DNA of 64,000 nucleotides from assembly GCF_000876655.1 (NCBI RefSeq), contig NZ_JYCN01000013.1, positions 1 to 64,000 of the forward strand, read 5' to 3'. A program made the translations under genes and the position numbers. Below the pieces are notes generated by a model. That model saw nothing but the letters and a program-made list of their open reading frames with translations. It did no database searches and was not told where the DNA came from. This stretch comes from Arthrobacter sp. SPG23. GTDB lineage: Bacteria; Actinomycetota; Actinomycetes; Actinomycetales; Micrococcaceae. Below are positions 45,694 to 54,518 of the stretch, in pieces (the first letter of the stretch is position 1; each line of letters opens with the position of its first letter).

Positions 45694-46971
45694 ATGCGGG
45701 CGTGGCTGGCCTCAACAGCCCTGCTATCAGCCGTGGGGCTCCTTGTTGCGGGATGCACAGCCCCCGACAGTTCCCGGATCCAGGCAGCACCCGTTGTGGC
45801 CGTTCAAGATCTACCCAAGATCCCTTGGGAAGGCGGTCCTGATTACTGGAAGAAGTTCGCCAAGGCCGACGGCGCCGGCTGGGATGATCCGAGCTTCTTT
45901 CCCATAGCCATTTGGTACAACGGGATCAGCAGCGACGCCGAAGTCCAGTACGACAAAGATCACGGCATCAACACCTACATGGGGATGTCAGACACCACTC
46001 CCTACTCGATCTTTGAGGCCAACGGTGTCTTCTGGATCGGCGGAAAACTGAACGATACGTTCACGGAGCAGAGCCGCAACTGGGTTGGCTCCTTCCTCGA
46101 CGACGAGGTTGACGGGCGGTTCACCCCGGAAGCCGGCCGGCAGCACCTGCAGGCGCTGGCCGGCGGGACGCCCCAAGGGTTCTTCAAATACGCCAACTTC
46201 ACCCAAATGGTCATCAGCCATTACATGGCAGCGCCGGATGCCCAGCAATTCGTCAACAATTTCACCGACGCCGTCTCGGTGGACATGTACTGGTACACGA
46301 TTCCGTACTGCGGCCTGAAACCCTATACAAACGCCCATCTGGCGCCTGTTGCCGAACAAAACTGCCGCACAGCGTCCAGTTATGGGAAAACGATGAAGGC
46401 CCTCCGGATGCAGGACGCTGCGGATGGAAAGCTGCAACCCCTGTGGCAGTTCGTGGAAAACCTCAACGGCGGTCCGGGGGAAGGCCCCTTTGTTGCAAAT
46501 ATTTCGGCTGGCCAGCTGCAGGGAGCCGTGATGAATTCCGTCATTAATGAGGCGCGCGGGATTGTGTACTTCAATCAAAGCCTGAGCGGACCCTGTGGCG
46601 GCGGAAGCGTGCTGCGGCTCTCGCAGGTCATGACTGGCTTCTGCGGGGCCGAACAGATGGAAGCGGTAAAAACCGTGAATTCCCGCATCCGGGAGCTTGC
46701 GCCCGTGATTAATACGCAGTCCTACGATTATTCACTGGGAAATCAGCTGGATACCATGCTGAAAATCCGCGATGGTTACGCCTATATTTTTTCCATGGTG
46801 GACGGAAGCTCCACGCCAGGCAGCAGGAATTTCAAACTTCCCGACGGCATCAAAACGAACCAGGCTGAAGTCCTCTTCGAAAACCGCACCGTCCCGATTG
46901 ATGCGGCAGGCTCTTTTACTGACACCTTCGAATCGGAATACACCTACCACATTTACAAGGTGAAACTATGA
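45694..46971 (+). CDS. Secreted lipoprotein, possible glycan-active TIM-barrel protein
   Basis: The 425-residue protein has a lipoprotein signal (MRAWLASTALLSAVGLLVAG followed by the lipobox Cys). ATG 45694 has AGGGGA upstream; ATG 45622 with its own ribosome site is an alternative that adds 24 residues. The body looks like a barrel glycosidase or glycosidase-like fold: FFPIAIWYNGISS, SFLDDEVDGRFTPEA and LWQFVENLNGGPG contain candidate acidic residues. I cannot assign a family with certainty. The 4-nt overlap with the next glycosyltransferase ties it to polysaccharide trimming or release. Confidence 0.7.
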   Translation: MRAWLASTALLSAVGLLVAGCTAPDSSRIQAAPVVAVQDLPKIPWEGGPDYWKKFAKADGAGWDDPSFFPIAIWYNGISSDAEVQYDKDHGINTYMGMSDTTPYSIFEANGVFWIGGKLNDTFTEQSRNWVGSFLDDEVDGRFTPEAGRQHLQALAGGTPQGFFKYANFTQMVISHYMAAPDAQQFVNNFTDAVSVDMYWYTIPYCGLKPYTNAHLAPVAEQNCRTASSYGKTMKALRMQDAADGKLQPLWQFVENLNGGPGEGPFVANISAGQLQGAVMNSVINEARGIVYFNQSLSGPCGGGSVLRLSQVMTGFCGAEQMEAVKTVNSRIRELAPVINTQSYDYSLGNQLDTMLKIRDGYAYIFSMVDGSSTPGSRNFKLPDGIKTNQAEVLFENRTVPIDAAGSFTDTFESEYTYHIYKVKL

Positions 46972-47840
46972 ATTCGCCGGCAGACCACGTCCTCCTCACC
47001 AGGTTCAACCTGCCCTCACGGGGCGCCGAGAGCAGGATAAGGGCCAGGGACGGGTGGCTACAGACCCGCCTTGGCCTCTTCGAGAGCTACTGCCTACCCT
47101 CCGTCCGGGGCCAGTCGAACCAGAATTTCCATTGGATCATCTATTTCGACCCGCAAAGCCCCGCCTGGCTCAGGGAACGCATTGCAGAGCTCAACCAGGA
47201 CTCGGTCTTCACCCCGATCTTCCGCGCCGAGGTCAGTAGTGCAGAGTTGCTGCAGGACCTGCGGGCCGTCACCGGGGCCAGGCACAACGACCTCCTCACC
47301 ACAAACCTGGACAACGATGACGGACTTGGCAGTGACTTCGTAGAACGCCTCCAGGCGGCCGGCCACCAAGGTACGCGCACAGCGATCTACCTCGTCAACG
47401 GCCTGATTCGCTGCGGCGGCGGACTTTACGTGAGAACAGACCGGGCAAACGCTTTCTGCTCAGTCAGGGAGGACTGGAGCGGGGCCCGCACGTGCTGGTC
47501 CGACTGGCACAATCTCCTCGGACGATCCATGGGTGTTAGGGAAATCTCGGGCGACCCGGCCTGGCTCCAGTTAGTCCACGATTCCAACGTCAGCAACAGA
47601 ATCCGCGGCAGGCGCGTCTCTCCGGACCCCTACCGCGGCACCTTCGGCGGACTGCTGGACGGCGTGCCCGATCTCAGCGCCTTGGAGGAGCTCAAGGATT
47701 TGGTGGTCGGAAGGCCCCACCGGTTCGTCAAGGAAGCCGGCCGTTCGACGCTGAAAAAGCTGGCCCTGAATGTGCTGGGCAAAGAGGGCCTGGACCAACT
47801 CAAATCGGGCTGGGCGCTCCGCCCGGTACATCGAAGATAA
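46968..47840 (+). CDS. Putative rhamnosyltransferase-like glycosyltransferase
   Basis: The 290-residue protein resembles the putative rhamnosyl transferase family: HVLLTRFNLPSRGAESRIRA, then LFESYCLPSVRGQSNQNFHW with IIYFDPQSPAWL, and TNLDNDDGLGSDFVERLQ, whose Asp cluster would bind metal and nucleotide sugar in a GT-A fold. The sugar specificity is not shown by sequence alone. Its start overlaps the lipoprotein stop by 4 nt. The last 50 residues are basic and may touch the membrane. Confidence 0.85.
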   Translation: MNSPADHVLLTRFNLPSRGAESRIRARDGWLQTRLGLFESYCLPSVRGQSNQNFHWIIYFDPQSPAWLRERIAELNQDSVFTPIFRAEVSSAELLQDLRAVTGARHNDLLTTNLDNDDGLGSDFVERLQAAGHQGTRTAIYLVNGLIRCGGGLYVRTDRANAFCSVREDWSGARTCWSDWHNLLGRSMGVREISGDPAWLQLVHDSNVSNRIRGRRVSPDPYRGTFGGLLDGVPDLSALEELKDLVVGRPHRFVKEAGRSTLKKLALNVLGKEGLDQLKSGWALRPVHRR

Positions 47841-47901
47841 GGGGAAACTGCGATGACAGGCTACGAGGCGCTCCAAGAACTGTTGAGGCGGGGGAAATTC
47901 T

Positions 47902-48681
47902 GTGTTCTTACGTGACCTATACGCCAGCGCAAGGCGTCGCTGGTATTTCGTGCTCGCCGGACTGCTGATCACGGCGGGAATGTCCTTCTGGGTATTCCGT
48001 GTGGCGCCGGTGACCTACGAGGCGACCGCAAATGTAGCCCTCATACCGCCCCCAACAGCCGTGATCTCGGGCGACAACCCGTTCCTGTACATGGGTGGCC
48101 TTGACCAAGCCATGGGCGTGCTTACGGTAAAAGTGAATTCGGACTCCGTGCGCGGCCCGATTGAGGAGGCCTACCCGGGCGCGGAATACTCCACCGAGCA
48201 TGACACCACTACCAGCGGCCCCATCGTGCGGGTGAAAGTCTCGGGAGACTCCTCCGCAACAACGTTGGAAGTCCTGAACCGCGTGCTGGAGGTCATGCCT
48301 GCGACGATTACCTCGCTCCAGGATGAGCTGTCCCTCCCGCAAGCATCCCGGATCTCCTTGCTGACCCTTGGCATCGACAAGGACACGACACTTGTGGGCG
48401 AGGCCCGGACACGGGCCCTGCTGGTGGTTGCGGCCCTCGGTTTAGCAGGCACGCTGCTAGTGACGGGGCTTGCCGACAAGCGGCTGATTAAGCGGCGCGG
48501 GAAGAAGCATGTTGGCACCCCCGCTTCGCTCCCGGATGACTTTCCCCTCGCCGAGGGGGAACTGACGCGGCGGAACCGCGCGGACCGGGTGCCTCTGCCT
48601 TCCTCATCATTTTCCGGCGCAATCCGGACGGCCGAGCCTCTTCCCGACCCGCACGTGCCTGTTGCCGATCTGCGGCGGTAG
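47902..48681 (+). CDS. Wzz-like chain-length/polysaccharide co-polymerase protein, first
   Basis: The 259-residue protein has a membrane helix near 15-35, an external domain starting YEATANVALIPPPTAVISGD, and a second helix near 168-188 followed by a basic cytoplasmic tail. That two-helix layout is the Wzz/capsular chain-length regulator form. No BY-kinase domain is attached. GTG 47902 has GGGGGA upstream. It is followed after 3 nt by the ligase/polymerase gene. Confidence 0.82.
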   Translation: MFLRDLYASARRRWYFVLAGLLITAGMSFWVFRVAPVTYEATANVALIPPPTAVISGDNPFLYMGGLDQAMGVLTVKVNSDSVRGPIEEAYPGAEYSTEHDTTTSGPIVRVKVSGDSSATTLEVLNRVLEVMPATITSLQDELSLPQASRISLLTLGIDKDTTLVGEARTRALLVVAALGLAGTLLVTGLADKRLIKRRGKKHVGTPASLPDDFPLAEGELTRRNRADRVPLPSSSFSGAIRTAEPLPDPHVPVADLRR

Positions 48682-48684
48682 TGC

Positions 48685-50007
48685 ATGTTTACCATCAGCG
48701 GCACCCCGCAGCGGGTATTTCTTCCCGGCCTGGAGCGAAGACCGCCCGGACCGGACGCGGCGACCGTCCTGGCCGTCTACCTTTTCCTTCTTCTGGCCAT
48801 CCCGTCCAACAGGACTGTGGCGGCACTCGGTGGTGCGGGCGCCCCGGCGGCGCTCTTCGCCATCGTCGCATTGCTTTGGTGGTGCTGGTACCACGTTCAA
48901 CGCCCGACGCCGTCCCTCGCCCGGGACTCCCAACCAATCCGGATAGCGTTGCTCCTTTTTGTAGCGGCAGCCCTGGCCAGTTACGCCGCCGGGGCGTCCC
49001 GTGCGCTCCCGGAGGCTGAAATCAACGCACTGAATCTCGGGCTGCTCCGGATTGCAGCTTTCGCCGGTATCCTCCTGCTGGCCACGGACGGTATCCCCAA
49101 CCGGGAACGATTGATAACGCTCCTGCGCTGGCTCTGCTTTCTGGGCGGCACGTTTGCGGCCCTTGGCCTTCTTCAGTTCTTCTCTGGTCAGTCCTTCGTC
49201 GACAGACTCAGCATCCCGGGCCTGAACGTTTCTGACTTCGGCGCCCTCCAGGACCGCGGCGGATTCAACAGGTCCATGGCCACGGCCCGCAACCCGTTGG
49301 AATACGCGTTTGTGCTCGCCATGATCCTTCCCCTCGCATTGACACTGGCCCTGCACGACACCCGCTCCCGCCTTCTGCTGCGCTGGTTCCCTGTTGGAAC
49401 CATCACCGTGGCCGCGCTACTGTCCGTGTCGAGGTCCGCGATTATCGGCGTCCTGGTGGCAGTTGTGGTCCTCCTGCCCTCGTGGAGTCCGGCCGTGCGG
49501 CGCCGGGCGGGCCTTACAGCGGCGGCGCTGGTGGGCATAGTCTGGGTGGCGGTGCCCGGCATGGTGGGCACCATCAAGGGCCTGTTTGGGGGCCAGGACC
49601 CAAGCCTGAAATCACGGACGGACAGCTACGACGTCGCCGCTACCTTCGTGGAAATGAATCCACTCCTGGGGCGTGGCTTTGGGACGTTCCTGCCGGAGTA
49701 CCGCATTCTCGATAACCAGTACCTGGTCACCCTCATCGACATGGGCATCCTCGGACTGATCGCCCTGTGCACCGTTCCGGCTGTGGGGATCGTCGTCGCC
49801 ATCAGGGCGCGCCGCCACTACACGGAACCGCTTCTGGCCAACCTCGGCCCGGCGCTGGCAGCCTCCCTGGCTGCGGGCGCCGTGCTCACCGGATTCTTCG
49901 ATGCATTCTCCTTCCCGCAGGCTGCAGGCATGCTGTTCTTCGTGGCCGGACTGTCCGGAGCCTACTGGCGGATGAAGGATTCACGGGGAACGGAGCGCTA
50001 TGCCTAG
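48685..50007 (+). CDS. O-antigen ligase/Wzy-like polymerase
   Basis: The 440-residue protein has about eleven or twelve membrane helices with a larger external loop near the C-terminus, as in WaaL/Wzy proteins. That loop contains KSRTDSYDVAATFVEMNPLL, then GRGFGTFLPEYRILDNQYL, matching the typical R...H/N-x-P-L-x-G-x-G-x-G pattern of the family. It probably polymerises or ligates repeat units. It is flanked on both sides by Wzz-like genes, overlapping the second by 8 nt. Confidence 0.88.
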   Translation: MFTISGTPQRVFLPGLERRPPGPDAATVLAVYLFLLLAIPSNRTVAALGGAGAPAALFAIVALLWWCWYHVQRPTPSLARDSQPIRIALLLFVAAALASYAAGASRALPEAEINALNLGLLRIAAFAGILLLATDGIPNRERLITLLRWLCFLGGTFAALGLLQFFSGQSFVDRLSIPGLNVSDFGALQDRGGFNRSMATARNPLEYAFVLAMILPLALTLALHDTRSRLLLRWFPVGTITVAALLSVSRSAIIGVLVAVVVLLPSWSPAVRRRAGLTAAALVGIVWVAVPGMVGTIKGLFGGQDPSLKSRTDSYDVAATFVEMNPLLGRGFGTFLPEYRILDNQYLVTLIDMGILGLIALCTVPAVGIVVAIRARRHYTEPLLANLGPALAASLAAGAVLTGFFDAFSFPQAAGMLFFVAGLSGAYWRMKDSRGTERYA

Positions 50008-50713
50008 CCCCGGGCCCCAACACCGGCTGCGCATACGGGCCGTCCTTCGGCGCTGGTATGTCGTCTTGGCTGTGATGGCCCTGATGGTTCCGGCCGTTAT
50101 GCACGCAGCCGGCGCTACCGGCGTCTATTGGAGCAAAGTCGACGTCGTGTTTTACCCGCCGAGCGGCGCGGCGGGGGGGAACCCGCTGCGGGCCGATTCG
50201 CAGGCCACCATCCATTACGCCGCGATGGTGGAGCGGCTGGTGAACGGAGAGGGCGGCGACACCGAACCCGGAACTACCAGTGCCGACCTGTATGGCACCG
50301 GCATCCGGAACGGCTACTCCGTCTACGTCCCCAGTTCAGGCGGTCAGTGGCAGAGCTCATTCGACCGCTCGGCCATCACAGTGGAAGTGGTGGCGGAGAC
50401 GAGGGATGACGTGAGCAGGGTGCTCACCGGGATCGTGGACAGGATTGAGAGAACTGCCGCGGAACGGCAGGAAGCCTTGGGGGTGATTCCGAAGTCGTAC
50501 ATCACCACAAGTCTTTCGCCCGGCGTTCCCGAAATCAGCTACCAGCCGGCCCAACCCGCCTATGCGGCCAGTGCACTGGCCGTCCTCGCTGTGGGGCTGG
50601 CGCTGGGCGCGGCCGGTCTTGCAGACCGGCTCTCGACGCATGTTGCCGGCCGGCGCGGCCAACTCCGCCACGCTGTCACCGCCGCCCGGGACCGCACCGA
50701 AGTGCGCTCCTGA
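50000..50713 (+). CDS. Wzz-like chain-length protein, second
   Basis: The 237-residue protein repeats the layout of the first Wzz-like protein: an N-terminal helix at about 18-38 after RAVLRRWYVVLA, an external domain starting WSKVDVVFYPPSG, a second helix at about 190-212, and a basic tail. Sequence identity to the first is low, so they are old paralogues or separate acquisitions. It ends the locus and lies 15 nt from the convergent M18 gene, with no obvious terminator. Confidence 0.8.
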   Translation: MPSPGPQHRLRIRAVLRRWYVVLAVMALMVPAVMHAAGATGVYWSKVDVVFYPPSGAAGGNPLRADSQATIHYAAMVERLVNGEGGDTEPGTTSADLYGTGIRNGYSVYVPSSGGQWQSSFDRSAITVEVVAETRDDVSRVLTGIVDRIERTAAERQEALGVIPKSYITTSLSPGVPEISYQPAQPAYAASALAVLAVGLALGAAGLADRLSTHVAGRRGQLRHAVTAARDRTEVRS

Positions 50714-50728
50714 CCCGCGCGGTCCCGC

Positions 50729-52069
50729 CTAAGCGGCCGTCCGGAAGAACAGTTCGGTCACCCGGGCCAGCCTGAACGGGTCCTCGACGCCGCAGAGCTC
50801 GCGGGCGGAGTGCATTGACAGCAGCGGCACACCCACGTCCACGGTCCTGATGCCCAGCCGCGTCGCCGTGAGCGGTCCGATGGTGGACCCGCACGGCATC
50901 ACGTTGTTGGAGACGAACTCCTGGTACGGGACCCCGGCATCGCCGCACAGGCGTGCCCAGAACGCGGCACCCGGCCCATCGGTCGCGTAGCGCTGGTTGG
51001 CGTTGATCTTCAGCAGCGGACCGCCGTTAAGCACCGGCCGGTTGACCGGATCATGGCGCTCCGCATAGTTCGGGTGCACCGCATGGCCGGCGTCGGCCGA
51101 CACGCAGAACGACGCCGCCAGGGCCTGGCGCCGCTGGCTGACCGAAGCCCCGAGTCCGTCCGAGATGCGTACCAGGACGTCCTCGAGGAACGGTCCGCAG
51201 GCTCCCGACCGCGAGTTGGACCCGATTTCCTCGTGGTCGAACGCGGCCAGTACGGCGACGGGCCCGCCGTCCTCCTGGTCTCCGGCTTCGGCATGCGCGA
51301 TGAGCGCGGTCAGGCCGGCATGGGTGGCAGACAGGTTGTCCAAGCGTCCGGAGGCGAAGAACTCGCTCTTGGCCCCGAAAACCGCAGCCGGCTGCGTATC
51401 CGCCACGACGACGTCGTACCCGCCGATCTGTGCCGGATCCACCGGCTCGGAACCGGGAGCCGCCTGGGTGGCCCGTTCGGCCAGCAGCGCAAGGAGGTCC
51501 TCGCCTGCCGGATCGCCGAGCCCGAAGACGGGATTCATGTGCTGCTGCTTGTCCAGCGCCAGGCCCTCGTTGACCGCGCGGTCCAGGTGGATGGCGAGTT
51601 GCGGGAACCGCAGCAGCGGCCCGGTGGCGGTCAGGCACTGCGTACCGTCCAGCATCACCAGCCGGCCGGCCAGCTGCAGTTCCCGGTCCAGCCAGGAATT
51701 GAGCAGGGGACCTCCGTAGACTTCCACACCTGCCTGCAGCCACCCGAACTTGCCGGTGGTGGGCTTGGGCTTGAGCTTGAACGACGGCGAATCGGTGTGC
51801 GCCCCCAGGATGTTGAAGCCGGTGGTGGGTCCGGCATTCTCCGGCGTCACCCAGGCGATCAGGGCGCCGTCGCGGACCACGTAGAACCGTCCTGCGGCGC
51901 TGGCTTCCGCGCCGCCGGCCGGCCATGCCGCCAGTTCGTCCATGCCGGTGAAGCCCGCCTCATCCAGCCGCCTGGCGGCTTCCTGTACTGCGTGAAAGCT
52001 CGACGGCGAGGCGCTGACGTACGCGCCAAGGTCCTGGATGTGGTGTGCGGCAGTGGCGTCGGAAGGCAT
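50729..52069 (-). CDS. M18 family aminopeptidase
   Basis: The 446-residue protein carries the M18 dizinc motifs: NILGAHTDSPSFKLKP, AAFDHEEIGSNSRSGA, SADAGHAVHPNY and PLLSMHSARELCG. These enzymes remove N-terminal acidic or other residues from peptides in the cytoplasm as large tetrahedral complexes. The start ATG 52069 gives the usual family length. It is downstream of a dioxygenase gene on the same strand with 47 nt between them. Confidence 0.94.
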   Translation of the reverse strand: MPSDATAAHHIQDLGAYVSASPSSFHAVQEAARRLDEAGFTGMDELAAWPAGGAEASAAGRFYVVRDGALIAWVTPENAGPTTGFNILGAHTDSPSFKLKPKPTTGKFGWLQAGVEVYGGPLLNSWLDRELQLAGRLVMLDGTQCLTATGPLLRFPQLAIHLDRAVNEGLALDKQQHMNPVFGLGDPAGEDLLALLAERATQAAPGSEPVDPAQIGGYDVVVADTQPAAVFGAKSEFFASGRLDNLSATHAGLTALIAHAEAGDQEDGGPVAVLAAFDHEEIGSNSRSGACGPFLEDVLVRISDGLGASVSQRRQALAASFCVSADAGHAVHPNYAERHDPVNRPVLNGGPLLKINANQRYATDGPGAAFWARLCGDAGVPYQEFVSNNVMPCGSTIGPLTATRLGIRTVDVGVPLLSMHSARELCGVEDPFRLARVTELFFRTAA

Positions 52070-52116
52070 GGCACCGAGTCTAGCCGTGCCGCGGCGGCCG
52101 GCGCCGGAGACCGTGC

Positions 52117-53022
52117 CTAGACAGTGACGTTGAGTCCGGCGGCATAGCCGCCGGCAACCGAACCCGACATGGTGGCCAGCTGGTGGATGCCGCCGTCGTC
52201 GCCAAAGACGTTGTCGGAGGTGAGCGTGGTGTTTGGAAAGTTCCGGGCACTGGTCTCGTAGCCCGCCGTGGCGTAGACCTCGTTGCAGGCTGCCTCGGTC
52301 ATGGCGATCTGGGAGACCGCCAGCACCTGGCCGGCCGCGGTGGCGTTGCCCATGGACTCGAAGACTTCGAAGTGGATGTGCGGCCAGCGGCCGTTGTATG
52401 CCCCCGGGTAGATGGTGGTGAAGGAGACCTGCCCGTTGGCATCCGCTTCCTGCACCCCGCGGAGGAAGTTCTCATTTTCAAGTCCGGCGTCGTACATCGA
52501 GTACTTGCCGTCCCGGTCGCAGTGCCAGGCGTACACGGCGGCTCCGGCGAGGGGCCTGCAGCCGTTGGCGTTGTCCAGGAGAGTCAGGGTGACGGTCAGG
52601 GGGATGCCCTCCGCCTTGGTGGCGGAGGTCCCGAAACTGGCCGTGATGTCCTGCCGGACCACACCGGACGCCTCCAGGACGTTCGGCCCGTTGGAACCGT
52701 CCCCGGGATAGGGCCCTGCCGTTTCCTGCGGAATTTCGACGCCGCATTCCGCGATGGCCCGGGTCAGCGTGGGAGACGCTGAGGGCGTGGCAGACGCCGT
52801 AGCGGAGGGCGCCGCCGTCGTGGTTGCGGAACTACTGGAGGCCGCCGTTGAACTCGCGGCGCCGGAAACGGACCCGCCGGGAGTACAGGCTGCAAGGGCG
52901 GCGGCCGCGGTGCCGGCACCGAAGAAGATGCCCAGCGAACGCCGGCTCATCAGGGTGGAGAGGTCAAACTCCAGGCCGCGGTCGTGGTTGGGGTGGGGTT
53001 CGTGGGGAGGTGGCGTTGTCAT
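52117..53022 (-). CDS. Secreted intradiol dioxygenase-like protein
   Basis: The 301-residue protein has a Tat-type signal (SRRSLGIFFGAGTAAAALAAC) with a lipobox Cys, then an Ala/Ser/Thr-rich linker. The body is the intradiol ring-cleavage fold: AVYAWHCDRDGKYSMYD and TIYPGAYNGRWPHIHFEVFE supply the Tyr/His residues that bind iron(III). Cytoplasmic relatives open catechols; exported relatives of this type are less studied. Tat export would fit a folded metalloprotein. No aromatic degradation genes lie next to it. Confidence 0.88.
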   Translation of the reverse strand: MTTPPPHEPHPNHDRGLEFDLSTLMSRRSLGIFFGAGTAAAALAACTPGGSVSGAASSTAASSSSATTTAAPSATASATPSASPTLTRAIAECGVEIPQETAGPYPGDGSNGPNVLEASGVVRQDITASFGTSATKAEGIPLTVTLTLLDNANGCRPLAGAAVYAWHCDRDGKYSMYDAGLENENFLRGVQEADANGQVSFTTIYPGAYNGRWPHIHFEVFESMGNATAAGQVLAVSQIAMTEAACNEVYATAGYETSARNFPNTTLTSDNVFGDDGGIHQLATMSGSVAGGYAAGLNVTV

Positions 53023-53044
53023 TGACCCATCAAACGCCGACGGG

Positions 53045-53320
53045 CTATGCCGCGCATAGGCCTTTCCTGTGCGCCCGCTGTGCGACTGCCGAGGGCGCGG
53101 GGGTTTTCATGGTGCGTGCCTTCAACGGCTCGTGCCTGCTGGGGCAGAGGTTGCTGATCAGGCCTGTTCCGGCGCATTCCCGCATTGCCTCAATACCTGC
53201 GGCGGCCGCCGCGGTGTCCGGGAACGGCCGGGAAACGGCCAGGACCGTACCGTCGGGGCCGATCATCCTGAACCGCACCTCGGCTGTCTCGTCCACGAAA
53301 AGTTCAAATTGTCCGGCCAT
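53045..53320 (-). CDS. DUF1508/YegP-like small protein
   Basis: The 91-residue protein has one DUF1508 unit (GQFELFVDETAEVRFRMIGP, then GTVLAVSRPFPDTAAAAAGI). A C-terminal extension of about 30 residues (SRHEPLKARTMKTPAPS) is unlike the family and may be read-through of non-conserved sequence. DUF1508 proteins are small and of unknown function. ATG 53320 has GGAAGGAA upstream. Confidence 0.8.
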   Translation of the reverse strand: MAGQFELFVDETAEVRFRMIGPDGTVLAVSRPFPDTAAAAAGIEAMRECAGTGLISNLCPSRHEPLKARTMKTPAPSAVAQRAHRKGLCAA

Positions 53321-53572
53321 GGTTTCCTTCCAAGGGGGGCGTGGGGATTCCTCTCCATGGTGCCCGCATGCCTTCGCCAGGGTAAGGGGCGAAAGTCCTC
53401 TGCTTGGAGAAAATCCCGTACCTCAGAGCCACACTCCCCGGACCGGGTTCAAGCCCGGATCATCCGGGGACTTTGGGCCCTGTTGTCCGGTCGGGGCACG
53501 GGTATCTACTGGGGTTTGGGTCCGGGCCGCCAGTGGCGGCCGGCTTGCCAGGAGAACAATCAGGAGAGTGCT

Positions 53573-54058
53573 ATGTCCGGTGCGTTGAAATGGTTCCCGT
53601 TCGAATCGGCCCGGTGGCCGTCTGCCCAGGAGGGGCCCGGCAGCAAGCCGTCACCGTCCTTCGGCGCGATGGAGCGCCCCTTCGAACCCGTGAATGCACC
53701 GACCCCCTTCGGCGTCGAGGAAGTCGGCGTCGACGAGTACGTCGACGAGGAGACCCTCGTGGTCCGGGCACAGCTGCCCGGGGCCGATCCGGACAAGGAC
53801 ATCGAGGTTTCCGTGGCCGGCGGAGTACTGCATATCCGCGCCGGCCGCGATGACGCCGGCGGCCACTCCGACAGGGACCGCTTCCATTCTGCCTTGCGGT
53901 ACCGCCGCTTCACCCGCAACCTGCCGTTGCCGGAGGGCGTGACGGACAAGGACATCAAGGTGTCCTTCCGGAACGGGGTCCTGGAAGTCAGGACCCCCCT
54001 TCCCGCGGCACCTGGAACCGATGCTGCCGAGAAACGGCTTCCCATCAGCCGCGACTGA
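53573..54058 (+). CDS. Hsp20/alpha-crystallin small heat-shock protein
   Basis: The 161-residue protein has the alpha-crystallin domain at about 50-145: VDEYVDEETLVVRAQLPGAD at the start, RFHSALRYRRFTRNLPLPEG in the middle, and FRNGVLEVRTPLP near the end with the usual GVL motif. It holds unfolded proteins in a refoldable state. ATG 53573 has AGGAGA upstream. The 250-bp region before it (53321-53572) shows no clear HAIR or CIRCE element. Confidence 0.94.
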   Translation: MSGALKWFPFESARWPSAQEGPGSKPSPSFGAMERPFEPVNAPTPFGVEEVGVDEYVDEETLVVRAQLPGADPDKDIEVSVAGGVLHIRAGRDDAGGHSDRDRFHSALRYRRFTRNLPLPEGVTDKDIKVSFRNGVLEVRTPLPAAPGTDAAEKRLPISRD

Positions 54059-54128
54059 CTGCGGCTCCACCAACCACCAGCCGCGCAAGCGGGAAAGAGG
54101 CAACACAAAACATGGAACGGCTCCCCGC

Positions 54129-54440
54129 ATGGAACTGAAATCGCAGTGGCACCGGCTTGATCCCGCCACCCGCCGGTGGCTCATGGAGAATCCGGGGTGC
54201 GTCGTGCTGCCCAGGACAATTTCGACCATCGTCGCCCGGGTTGCCGATGAGCCCGTGGTCCGCGACCAGCACGGTGCTATCCAGCTCAGTGCGGCAGACG
54301 TCAGCTTCATCCGCTCCCGGGTTCACAGTTCATCGGCTCCAAGCGGGGATCATCGTTTCTTCGACGCCGGGCAGCCGGGCAGCGCCGCCCCGGGCGACGC
54401 TTCGGATCCAAACAGAACGGAGTCCGGCCACCTGGACTGA
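54129..54440 (+). CDS. Small hypothetical protein
   Basis: The 103-residue protein starts MELKSQWHRLDPATRRWLME and has a predicted helix then a short beta-rich part (GCVVLPRTISTIVARVADEP). The C-terminal third is Gly/Ser/Asp-rich and probably disordered. I do not recognise a family. It follows hsp20 by 70 nt and may be co-expressed with it. Its stop codon lies in the loop of the strong terminator at 54417-54457. Confidence 0.7.
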   Translation: MELKSQWHRLDPATRRWLMENPGCVVLPRTISTIVARVADEPVVRDQHGAIQLSAADVSFIRSRVHSSSAPSGDHRFFDAGQPGSAAPGDASDPNRTESGHLD

Positions 54441-54457
54441 AGGTGGCCGGACTCCGT
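54417..54457. terminator. Perfect 17-bp hairpin terminator
   Basis: ACGGAGTCCGGCCACCT (54417-54433) and its exact complement (54441-54457) enclose the loop GGACTGA, followed by TTT. It ends the hsp20 unit and probably also the convergent permease gene, which stops at 54519. Confidence 0.93.
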
Positions 54458-54518
54458 TTCCGGGCGGGCGGTGCCCGCCCGTGCTGCGCCGGCCCCTTTC
54501 CGGGCTAGCGCCTGTGAA

